Below are positions 47,789 to 55,373 of a stretch of DNA of 64,000 bases, in pieces. The stretch's first letter is position 1; every line of letters starts with the position of its first letter. The DNA comes from Anaerolineae bacterium (lineage in GTDB: Bacteria > Chloroflexota > Anaerolineae > Aggregatilineales > Phototrophicaceae). Made by a program: the position numbers and the translations under genes. Where the stretch lies: the NCBI GenBank assembly GCA_022841825.1, contig JALHQT010000003.1:124001-188000 (forward strand), read 5' to 3'. The notes beneath the pieces are model-generated. The model ran no database searches. It worked only from the letters and a program-made list of their open reading frames with translations, and was not told the origin of the DNA.

Positions 47789-48624
47789 GATGGTCTCTCG
47801 CTCTCGGATGCAGGTTTCTGCGCAACGGTCAGCAAAGCGGGCAGTTCAATACGGATCAGCTCATCGACCCGCAGCGCCTCGATCTGCGCAGCCATCGCCG
47901 CTCGGATGCGCGCTCGTATAGCCGACGATTGGCTCTCCAGGATCAGACGGCTGCGCACAGCGATCCGGTCGAGGATGTCGATTGCGGGCTGGGCGGTCGC
48001 GGACTGATGTGCGACGCCGATCCGCTCAAAGGAAGGCGTGACAAAGCCCGCCTCGCGAACGATCTGCTCGCACAAGCGCGCATCCGCGAAGCGCAGACGT
48101 GTCCATGCCTCTGGCAGCCTTGGGGGCGCGATGACATGCGCCGCCACCGCCTCGCGCGCGATGGCGAACAGGGTGCCGCCATCGTCGGGTCCGCACCACA
48201 GCGTGAAGGCAAAGCGCCCACCCGGACGCAGCACACGATACGCCTCCGCCACAGCCGCTTCCGGGAACTCCATGTGCGAAAGCCCGAAGGAACAGGTCAC
48301 CGCATCGAATGCCGCGTCGTCGTAGGGAAGCTGCGCCGCGTCCGCGACCTGAAAGCGCGCGCCAGAGTAATTCGCGCGCGCCAAGTCGATCATCGCCTGC
48401 GCGAAATCAACGCCTTCGCTGCCCGCGCCGCGCAGCGCCGCCGCCGCGACCAGATGCCCGGTGCCGCACGCCACGTCGAGATGCCGCGCTCCCTTCAAAT
48501 CGCCAATGCTGTCGAGAATTGGCGGGATCGCCTGGCTGGAGATACCCGCGAAAGTGTCGTCGTAGATCGCCGCGCGCTCCGACCATGCCTCCAGTTCGAT
48601 CTCGTGGAGTGTTTTTGTCAACAT
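47785..48624 (-). CDS. SAM-dependent methyltransferase
   Basis: A 279-residue class I methyltransferase. The AdoMet site is ARHLDVACGTGHLVAAAAL (motif I), GVDFAQAMIDLAR (motif II) and RFQVADAAQLPYDDAAFDAV (motif III), with the loop FGLSHMEFPEAAVAEAYRVLRPGG. It looks like the UbiE/small-molecule O- or C-methyltransferase group. ATGs at 48627 and 48624 are adjacent; the latter has GGAGG at a workable distance. It is coupled to the downstream kinase-like gene, perhaps for modification of one small molecule (inference). Confidence 0.9.
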   Translation of the reverse strand: MLTKTLHEIELEAWSERAAIYDDTFAGISSQAIPPILDSIGDLKGARHLDVACGTGHLVAAAALRGAGSEGVDFAQAMIDLARANYSGARFQVADAAQLPYDDAAFDAVTCSFGLSHMEFPEAAVAEAYRVLRPGGRFAFTLWCGPDDGGTLFAIAREAVAAHVIAPPRLPEAWTRLRFADARLCEQIVREAGFVTPSFERIGVAHQSATAQPAIDILDRIAVRSRLILESQSSAIRARIRAAMAAQIEALRVDELIRIELPALLTVAQKPASESERPS

Positions 48625-48752
48625 CATCGCCTCCTGTGTGCCTTCACCGAACACTCGACAGCATAGGGGATCGGGGCTAGTCGCGTCATCGAGAGGAGTC
48701 ACGATCTTGCCGCGGTGATGATGGGCACCCCTGCGCCACAGACTACGTATTT

Positions 48753-51731
48753 TTACGTAGTGAGAAGGTTGTGCTTCATGGCGAAGGCGCTGGCGGCGGT
48801 GCGGTTGTCGCAGCCCGTCTTGTTCAGGATGTTGGTGATGTGGGTGTTGACGGTGCGCGGGCTGATGACCAGCATATCGGCGATCTGCTGGTTGGTCGCG
48901 CCGCCCGCGACGAGCCGCAGGATTTCGACCTCGCGTTCCGTCAGTCCGGCGGGATATGCCACCCGAACTGGCGCGGCAGGCTGCACAGCAGCGTCACACT
49001 GCGCCAGCCATTCTGCCGCATCAAACGATGCCTGAAGCGGCGAGCCTGCCAGCAGCCGTGCTGCCTGACGAATCATCGCGCGCGCCTGCGCCAACGTCTC
49101 GTCCGGCGCTTCGCCGCTGCTTCGCTGCGCGCGCGCCAGGCTGATCCGGATTTTCCAGCGCAGCGATCCATGCGCGATCTCGTCGGCGATGCGGGCTGCC
49201 TGCTCCAGAGAGGCGCGCGCGGCTGCGTATTGACGCAGTTCCAGCAGCACCCGCCCTTCCAGCCAGTGACTGCGTGCGAGGTTCTTCGGCGCGTGATACT
49301 CCGTCGCCATCGCGCGCGCCTCGTGGGCATAGCTGATCGCCTCGTTGTATCGCTGTTCTGCAAGACGCAGTTCGCTCATCAGCAGCAGATAGCGGTTTTG
49401 ATAGCGGAAGCGCGCGTAATCGGGGTCGTTCTGCATCGCCTCAAAGCGCGCTGCGTATTCGTGCGCCTCCTCCAGCCTGCCGAGATGCAGCAGGTCGGTG
49501 GCGACATTCAGCAGGCTGTAGCGGCGCATTTCGTAGCGGCTGACGCCTTCGTTGTCGTAACTTGCCGCCAGCGCCCGTTGATCCCATTCCAGCGCCTGTG
49601 ATGCGTCGCCCAGCTCCAGATAGAGATAGCCCATCTGATTGCGCAGGCGCGTGAGCTGATGGTGATAATCTTCGCTGGTCCCGGTCAGGTCGAGCGCCGC
49701 ACGAATGCACTGGTGCGCTTCGGCATAATGTCCCGCTTCGATCTGGCTGAAGCTGAGGATTTGATAGCCGCCCGTGATCTGAAGCAGGTTGCCCGACTTC
49801 AAGCCGCATTCCAGGCTGCGCGCTGCATTGCGTTCGGCGTCGCCATAGCTGCCCGACCAGACATCCAGGTATGCCCGCTGGCGATACATATCGCTCTGAA
49901 TGACGAAATCGCCGCTCGATACGCCCTGTGCGGCGAAACGCTCAAAGTGCTCGCGCGCCTGCCCAGAATCGCCGCGAATGAGCCGCGCCATGCCGAGCAC
50001 GGCGTGCGCGCGTGCCAGCAGCGGATCGTCCAATTGCTCTGCGAGGGCGAGCGCATCCTGCGCCGTTTGCAGCGCTTGGCTCAGTCGATATTGCGAGACG
50101 CGAGTCTGCGCCAGATGGATCAGCGCCAGACATTGTGACGGCAGAGCGCCCATTCTGAGCGCGGTTTCGTACATCTCGGCGTAGGCATGCTCGGCATCAA
50201 CCAGTTGGTCAAGGACGCGGTAAGCATTTCCCAGGTGTTCATAGATGTCGATTTCCTCGCGCCCTATGGCTGAAGGGGCTTCGCGCCGCGCGGTCAACAG
50301 CGCACGCTCAAAAAGCTCAATCGCGCGATGCATGGCGAAGCTGCGCGCAGCCTGATCGCCCGCTACGAAGTGGTAATGCGCTGCCTTGCTCCAGACCTCC
50401 GCCTCCAGGAAGTGATACGCGATTCGCGCGCTGTCCAACGGTACTTGCGCTTCCAGGTAGTGCCCGATGCGCTCATGCAGCCGCCGGCGACGCCGGGGAT
50501 TCTGCTCGGAGTACAGAACCTCACGGATCAAGCCGTGTGTGAACTGGTAGCGCTCGTTCCGCTCGTCAAAGACACGGATCAGATCGGCTTTCAGTGCATT
50601 GTCCAGTGCCGCAAGCAGGGCATCCTCCGACACGTCGAGCAGATGTTCCACGACATGGAGCGCCCATGTCTCACCCACGAGGGAGGCATGGCTCAGGAGT
50701 GCTTCCGCCGTCTCGCCGAGCCGCGTCACACGCTGGAGGATGACCTGTCTGAGCAGCGTCGGCACTGGCACCGATTGATCCGGGGGCAGCCAAAGACCCT
50801 CTGCGCCGCGCGCCAGCAGTCGCTGATCGACCAGATCGTGCAGCAGCTCGACGGTGAACAGCGGATGCCCCTCGGCGCGCCCGTACAGGTAGTCCACCAG
50901 GCGCGGATGACACGCGCCATGATAGGCAGCCGCGAGCTGCGCGACATCGTCTTTCGTCAGCGGGCGCAGCCGCAGCGTCTCGGCTCTGTGATTGCGATGC
51001 AGGGTCGGTAGAAAACGATAGAGCGACTGCCCGCGCCAGGCTTCTTCTGAGCGATAGGTGGCGATGAAGAGGATCGGCTGATTTGCCAACGCACCCGTCA
51101 ACTGGTCGAGCACTTCCAGCGAGTCGGCCTCCGCCCAGTGCAGATCGTCGAGCAAAACGACGAGCGGGTGGGCGGCGGCGATGGCGGACAGCCAATCCCC
51201 CAGCGCTTGCGTCAGGGTGCGGAGCGAGCGGGCTTGTGGCGCTGCGCCGAAAGGCGCGGGCAGCTCATCCATCGCCACGCCTGTCGCCTTGTGGAGCGAT
51301 TGCACGACATCGCGCCACAGCCAGAAGGGCGAATCGCTCTGCACGTTGCAGCGTCCAAGGGCGAAAACCGCGCCTGCTCGCTCCGCCATCACTTCCTGCG
51401 TCATCGCCAGCGAGGTCTTGCCGATGCCCGAGATGCCCTCGATCAGGACGAGCGCGCCCTGCCCGCTCGCCAGGGCGCTTAAGCGGCGTTCCAGGCTCAT
51501 CAGCAAATCGGCACGGCTGCCGCTCAGGACGAATTGGTGGACGAGATGGAGATAGGCAGCTTCGTAGATGGGCAGGTGTGCTTGCCGCTGCCGCGCGAAA
51601 TCCAGAAAGCGAGTGAAGGACTGACGCTCTTCTGGAGCGGGATATCGATCCACGCGCACCAGCATCGCCTCATCCGGGTTGTGGGTCTGATATTCGCGTA
51701 ATAATGCCTGAAGTTGTTCAATCGTCCGCAT
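48753..51731 (-). CDS. Large ATP-binding LuxR-family (LAL/MalT-like) transcriptional regulator
   Basis: A 992-residue STAND-type regulator. Residues about 75-300 form an NTPase: Walker A EGISGIGKTSLA (about 99-107) and Walker B PLVVLLDDLHWAEADS (about 189-198). A winged-helix and TPR-rich middle follows (to about 910; for example AIELFERALLTARREAPS and ALQTAQDALALAEQLDDPLL). The C-terminal HTH is GLTEREVEILRLVAGGATNQ through SPRTVNTHITNILNKTGCDNR. Such regulators bind a signal with their helical repeats, oligomerise with ATP and switch genes on. Targets unknown. No operon partner. Confidence 0.93.
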   Translation of the reverse strand: MRTIEQLQALLREYQTHNPDEAMLVRVDRYPAPEERQSFTRFLDFARQRQAHLPIYEAAYLHLVHQFVLSGSRADLLMSLERRLSALASGQGALVLIEGISGIGKTSLAMTQEVMAERAGAVFALGRCNVQSDSPFWLWRDVVQSLHKATGVAMDELPAPFGAAPQARSLRTLTQALGDWLSAIAAAHPLVVLLDDLHWAEADSLEVLDQLTGALANQPILFIATYRSEEAWRGQSLYRFLPTLHRNHRAETLRLRPLTKDDVAQLAAAYHGACHPRLVDYLYGRAEGHPLFTVELLHDLVDQRLLARGAEGLWLPPDQSVPVPTLLRQVILQRVTRLGETAEALLSHASLVGETWALHVVEHLLDVSEDALLAALDNALKADLIRVFDERNERYQFTHGLIREVLYSEQNPRRRRRLHERIGHYLEAQVPLDSARIAYHFLEAEVWSKAAHYHFVAGDQAARSFAMHRAIELFERALLTARREAPSAIGREEIDIYEHLGNAYRVLDQLVDAEHAYAEMYETALRMGALPSQCLALIHLAQTRVSQYRLSQALQTAQDALALAEQLDDPLLARAHAVLGMARLIRGDSGQAREHFERFAAQGVSSGDFVIQSDMYRQRAYLDVWSGSYGDAERNAARSLECGLKSGNLLQITGGYQILSFSQIEAGHYAEAHQCIRAALDLTGTSEDYHHQLTRLRNQMGYLYLELGDASQALEWDQRALAASYDNEGVSRYEMRRYSLLNVATDLLHLGRLEEAHEYAARFEAMQNDPDYARFRYQNRYLLLMSELRLAEQRYNEAISYAHEARAMATEYHAPKNLARSHWLEGRVLLELRQYAAARASLEQAARIADEIAHGSLRWKIRISLARAQRSSGEAPDETLAQARAMIRQAARLLAGSPLQASFDAAEWLAQCDAAVQPAAPVRVAYPAGLTEREVEILRLVAGGATNQQIADMLVISPRTVNTHITNILNKTGCDNRTAASAFAMKHNLLTT

Positions 51732-51874
51732 AACATTTTTCCCCCCTCCCGTTAAAGATTATAACGATTGAGAAGATGTCGCATCACAGACCCTCCCTAT
51801 GCAGCCTGCGCGACTCGGTTTAGAATCGCACTATCACATTGACCCTCACGGGTCGTAGAGAGGGAATACCCGAA

Positions 51875-52450
51875 ATGCCGAATACAATCGCTGACGGCGT
51901 GGTTGTCAGTCTGAAGTACACGCTGGAAGTTGATGGGGCGACGGTCGCACAGACGGACGCCGAAGAACCGATGGAATATCTGCACGGCGCGGAAAACATC
52001 GTCCCCGGTCTGGAAGCGGCGCTGGCGGGCAAAAAGCTCGGCGATAAGATGAGCGTCACGCTCGCGCCCGACCAGGCATATGGCGACTACGATCCCGAAG
52101 ATATCGACGAGATCGACCGCGAAGACATGGCGCACATGGACGACCTCGAACTCGGCATGGCAATCGAGGTCGAAGATGAAGAGGGCGATGTTTACGTCGC
52201 GTTCGTCCGCGAGATTGGCGACGAAACCATCATCCTCGACTTCAATCCCCCCCTGGCGGGCAAGACGCTGACCTACCATGTCGAAGTGGTTGGGCTGCGC
52301 GATGCGACCGAGGAAGAACTCCAGCACGGTCATGTGCATGGCATGGACTGGATGGAGGACGAGGAGTGGGACGAGGACGACCTCGAAGACTACGACGATG
52401 ACGAAGACTGGGAAGAGGGCGACGCGGATAGCAACGGGAAGAAGGCTTAG
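51875..52450 (+). CDS. FKBP-type peptidyl-prolyl isomerase (SlyD-like)
   Basis: A 191-residue protein. The FKBP core is VVVSLKYTLEVDGATVAQTDAEEPMEYLHGAENIVPGLEAALAGKKLGDKM, with the inserted flap typical of SlyD, then GDETIILDFNPPLAGKTLTYHVEVVGLRDATEEE. The tail (about 155-191) is unusually acidic (DEDDLEDYDDDEDWEEG) and lacks the His-Cys metal-binding run of Escherichia coli SlyD, keeping one HGHVHG. It isomerises proline bonds and acts as a chaperone. The ATG at 51875 was chosen by homology, with GAGGG upstream at a long spacing. Confidence 0.92.
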   Translation: MPNTIADGVVVSLKYTLEVDGATVAQTDAEEPMEYLHGAENIVPGLEAALAGKKLGDKMSVTLAPDQAYGDYDPEDIDEIDREDMAHMDDLELGMAIEVEDEEGDVYVAFVREIGDETIILDFNPPLAGKTLTYHVEVVGLRDATEEELQHGHVHGMDWMEDEEWDEDDLEDYDDDEDWEEGDADSNGKKA

Positions 52451-52474
52451 GTAGGCGTCAGAGTCGACTTGACA

Positions 52475-52559
52475 GTGCGTGATGCGTAGTGCGCAGTGCG
52501 AACAAACAAAACGCGCTGCTGACAGAACCAATTGTTTGTCCGCACCCCGCACCGCGCAC
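52475..52559. repeat. Heptamer inverted element upstream of maf
   Basis: Left arm GTGCGTG, ATGCGTA, GTGCGCA, GTGCGAA (52475-52502); right arm TCCGCAC, CCCGCAC, CGCGCAC (52539-52559). The inner ends extend the pairing with AACAAACAA and TTGTTTGT. The right arm lies just upstream of the maf -10 box. Confidence 0.88.
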
Positions 52560-52564
52560 CCGCA

Positions 52565-52570
52565 TACAAT
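52565..52570 (+). promoter_or_regulatory. -10 box implying a leaderless maf transcript
   Basis: TACAAT ends 7 nt before the ATG at 52578, with no ribosome-binding site between. The -35 region would lie in the right arm of the repeat element. Confidence 0.55.
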
Positions 52571-52577
52571 ACACGAC

Positions 52578-53186
52578 ATGACCGATATGAATATTGCCCG
52601 AATTGTTCTCGCCTCCAGCTCGCCGAGGCGGCGCGAACTGCTCGCGTCGCTCGGCATCGCCTTCGAGATCGTCAAGCCGGATATTGACGAAACGCAGCAT
52701 CCGGGAGAACCGCCGTATGACTACGTGCATCGCCTGAGCCGCGAGAAGGCAGCCGCGGTCGCCGCACAAATCGCTGCGCCTGCCTGGGTGCTGGCGGCGG
52801 ATACCGTCGTCATCCTCGCCGCCGACACGATCGGCGTCCTGGAAGGCGACATCCTGGGGAAGCCCGCCGACGAGCACGAGGCGCGCGCGATGCTGCGGCG
52901 GCTGCGCGGGCGCGATCATGTCGTCTGCACGGCGCTGACGCTGCTGCGCCTGGGGGATGCGCCCCGCGACCCCGATACGCGCCTGACGCGGACGACCGTC
53001 ACCATGCGCGAGTATACGGACGACGAGATCAACGCCTATATTGCGACGGGTGACCCGTTCGACAAAGCGGGCAGCTACGCCATCCAGCACGAGGGCTTCC
53101 GCCCGGTGGCGCGCATCGACGGCAGCCACACTAACGTGGTGGGGCTGCCCATCGAGACGCTGCGCGAAATGCTGGGCTACGACTGA
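52578..53186 (+). CDS. Maf family nucleotide pyrophosphatase
   Basis: A 202-residue protein. The signature [30 protein letters not shown] opens it, followed by [11 protein letters not shown], the catalytic ADTVVIL segment and [38 protein letters not shown] and [14 protein letters not shown] close the family pattern. Maf proteins hydrolyse non-canonical or methylated nucleoside triphosphates (dTTP, UTP, m7GTP and others). It overlaps the convergent rhamnose-isomerase gene by 10 bp. A longer frame upstream reads through repeat DNA and is unlikely. Confidence 0.95.
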   Translation: MTDMNIARIVLASSSPRRRELLASLGIAFEIVKPDIDETQHPGEPPYDYVHRLSREKAAAVAAQIAAPAWVLAADTVVILAADTIGVLEGDILGKPADEHEARAMLRRLRGRDHVVCTALTLLRLGDAPRDPDTRLTRTTVTMREYTDDEINAYIATGDPFDKAGSYAIQHEGFRPVARIDGSHTNVVGLPIETLREMLGYD

Positions 53187-54394
53187 ATGCCGCCGCCCGC
53201 GCTCTGCGCCGTGCCGCGTTCCGCCGCCACCTTCGCCGCGTAACCATCCGCCAGATACGCCGCCATCGGGTCGAGCGGCACGCCCATCTCTTCGCGCACC
53301 TTCATCAGCAGCGGGCGCACATCCGTCTCGAAGGCATCGACCAGCACACGATGACCGCCGAGTACATCCCCGCTGTTCTGCAGCTCCGCCAGCCGTCTGA
53401 GCGGCACGATCAACGCCTTGGCATACGCGGTCTGGCAGTTGAGCACGCTGTGCAGCATCGCCTCCAGCTTCGGCTCGATGTTGTGGCTCTGGTCGATCAT
53501 GTACGCCACGTCCTTCGCCTTGTCTCCCGCCGCGACCAGCTCGACATAAATTTCGAACAGCTCGAACGGGTTGGCGCTGCCGACGATCAGGTCATCATCC
53601 GCGTAGCGGCGCGCATTGAAGTGGAAGCCACCCAGGCGCTCCTCGTCCAGCAGGAAGGCGACGATCTGCGCGATGTTTGTCCCCTGCGCATGATGCCCGG
53701 TATCGACCAGCACCTGCGCCTGCGGACCGCACTTGAGCGCCATCGCGTAGGCAGTCCCCCAATCGGCGAGGTCGGTGTGATAGAACGCTGGCTCGAAGAA
53801 CTTGTACTCGATCAACATGCGTGACCCGGCGGGCAGATGCTTGTGCGTCTCGATCAGCGCCTGCTCCATCATCCGCTTGCGCTTGCTCATGCTGTCCTGC
53901 CCGGCGTAATTGGTGCCATCCGCAAACCACAGGCTGAGGAGCGTGCTGCCCACCTTCGGCATGATCTCGCAGCATTCGATGATGTGGTCGAGTGCCATTT
54001 CGCGCACGCCCGCGCTGGGGTTGCAGACGCTGCCCAGCTTATAGTCGTAGTCCTGGAAGACATTCGGGTTGACCGCGCCAATGCCGATGCCCTGTTCGCG
54101 GGCATACTGCGTCAGCGCGCTGTAGTCATCTGCCTTATCCCAGGGAATGTGGATGGCGACGGTCGGCGCGATGCCGCACAAACGGTGGATGTAGCCCGCG
54201 TCCGCCAGCTTCTCGTAGATGTTGCGCGGCGCGCCCGGATACGGGAAGACCTGGAAGCGCGTGCCGCCGTTGCCATACCCCCACGACGGAGTCTCGATAT
54301 GCTGCGTTTTGAGCTTTGCCTTGACGGCGTTGACATCCACGCCCAGGGCAGACAGCTTCTCGACAAGGCGATCATAATCGGCTGCAAATGACAT
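53177..54394 (-). CDS. L-rhamnose isomerase-like sugar isomerase
   Basis: A 405-residue protein resembling the RhaI type of L-rhamnose isomerase, an aldose-ketose isomerase using two metal ions. Metal-site and substrate segments include [58 protein letters not shown] and [15 protein letters not shown]. It would convert L-rhamnose to L-rhamnulose, or act on related sugars. AAAGGA is 7 nt before the ATG. Divergent from a DeoR-family regulator, as sugar genes often are. No kinase, aldolase or transporter lies nearby, so the pathway continues elsewhere. Confidence 0.9.
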   Translation of the reverse strand: MSFAADYDRLVEKLSALGVDVNAVKAKLKTQHIETPSWGYGNGGTRFQVFPYPGAPRNIYEKLADAGYIHRLCGIAPTVAIHIPWDKADDYSALTQYAREQGIGIGAVNPNVFQDYDYKLGSVCNPSAGVREMALDHIIECCEIMPKVGSTLLSLWFADGTNYAGQDSMSKRKRMMEQALIETHKHLPAGSRMLIEYKFFEPAFYHTDLADWGTAYAMALKCGPQAQVLVDTGHHAQGTNIAQIVAFLLDEERLGGFHFNARRYADDDLIVGSANPFELFEIYVELVAAGDKAKDVAYMIDQSHNIEPKLEAMLHSVLNCQTAYAKALIVPLRRLAELQNSGDVLGGHRVLVDAFETDVRPLLMKVREEMGVPLDPMAAYLADGYAAKVAAERGTAQSAGGGIQS

Positions 54395-54424
54395 GGTGGT
54401 TTCCTTTGGAAAGAGAAAATCGTG

Positions 54425-54468
54425 TACAATGACCGAAATCGGAGTTTCTTTTGCTTTCAATAGCTTTC
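54425..54468 (+). promoter_or_regulatory. Divergent promoter with three phased TTTC motifs
   Basis: A -10 TACAAT (54425-54430) for the DeoR gene is followed by TTTC at 54445, 54455 and 54465, exactly 10 bp apart and thus on one face of the DNA. Repeated TTTC is typical of DeoR-family operators. Occupancy would block both the DeoR gene and the sugar-isomerase gene. Confidence 0.7.
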
Positions 54469-54491
54469 AGTTTAGAAGATTGGTGAGTTTC

Positions 54492-55277
54492 GTGTCAAAT
54501 TCTGTCCACCCCTTATTTGTCGAGGAGCGCCGCCGTCTGATCCTGGAGCAAATTCGCCAAAACGGACGGGTCTTCGTCAAGGAACTCAGCCACCATCTCC
54601 ATGTCAGCGCCGTGACCATCCGCCAGGATTTGCGGTCGCTGGAAGAAGAGGGGCTGTTGGAGCGCACCTACGGTGGAGCAGTACAGCGCGCGAACGCCGG
54701 GCTGTACCCGCCGGAGCTGTCGTTCGATGTGCGGCAGAGCAAGCAGGTAGAGGCGAAGGGCGCGATTGCCGCCACTGCCGCCGCGCATGTCCATGAAGGG
54801 GATGCCATCGCGCTCGACGCCAGCACCACTTCGTATGCGATGGTGCCGCATCTCAAAATGCTTGGCAAGCTGACGATTGTCACCAATAGTCTGATCATCG
54901 CGCAGAGCTTCATCGAAACGCCGAAGATCCAGGTGCTGATGCCGGGCGGGCGTTTGCGGCGCGATTCGATCTCACTGGTCGGCAAGCCGGACTTTCTGCC
55001 GGGGATCAACCTCAACCTCGGTTTTTTCGGCACACGCGGCATCAGCGCCCAGGGCAGCCTGACCGAAAGCGACGCCGACGAAGCGGCGATGAAGGCGGCG
55101 ATGGTCGCGCACTGCATGGCGGCGGTGGTGGTGGCGGATGCCAGCAAGTGGGGGCAGGTCGCGCCCTACACCTTCGCGCAGATCGACCAGATCGCCGCGA
55201 TCATCACCACGCACGATGCGCCGCACGAGATGACGGACAGCTTCGCAAGCGGCGGCTTGCGGATAGAGCGGGTCTGA
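54492..55277 (+). CDS. DeoR family transcriptional regulator
   Basis: A 261-residue repressor. The HTH is ERRRLILEQIRQNGRVFVKE and SHHLHVSAVTIRQDLRSLEEEGLLERTYGGAV. The sugar-phosphate-sensing domain follows with DAIALDASTTSYAMVPHL, KLTIVTNSLIIAQ, VLMPGGRLRRDSISLVG and VVADASKWGQVAPYTF. The GTG at 54492 fits a GGTGAG 5 nt upstream; another GTG is at 54483. It likely responds to a phosphorylated intermediate of L-rhamnose or a related sugar and represses the divergent gene. Confidence 0.95.
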   Translation: MSNSVHPLFVEERRRLILEQIRQNGRVFVKELSHHLHVSAVTIRQDLRSLEEEGLLERTYGGAVQRANAGLYPPELSFDVRQSKQVEAKGAIAATAAAHVHEGDAIALDASTTSYAMVPHLKMLGKLTIVTNSLIIAQSFIETPKIQVLMPGGRLRRDSISLVGKPDFLPGINLNLGFFGTRGISAQGSLTESDADEAAMKAAMVAHCMAAVVVADASKWGQVAPYTFAQIDQIAAIITTHDAPHEMTDSFASGGLRIERV

Positions 55278-55373
55278 GGTTTCGTTTCCGCCGGAAGACC
55301 TAGACGCCAAAATTCCTCCTCTCGCATACAATGGTAGAACCTGCCATCGACACCTTAGACACGAGGGTTTCCT

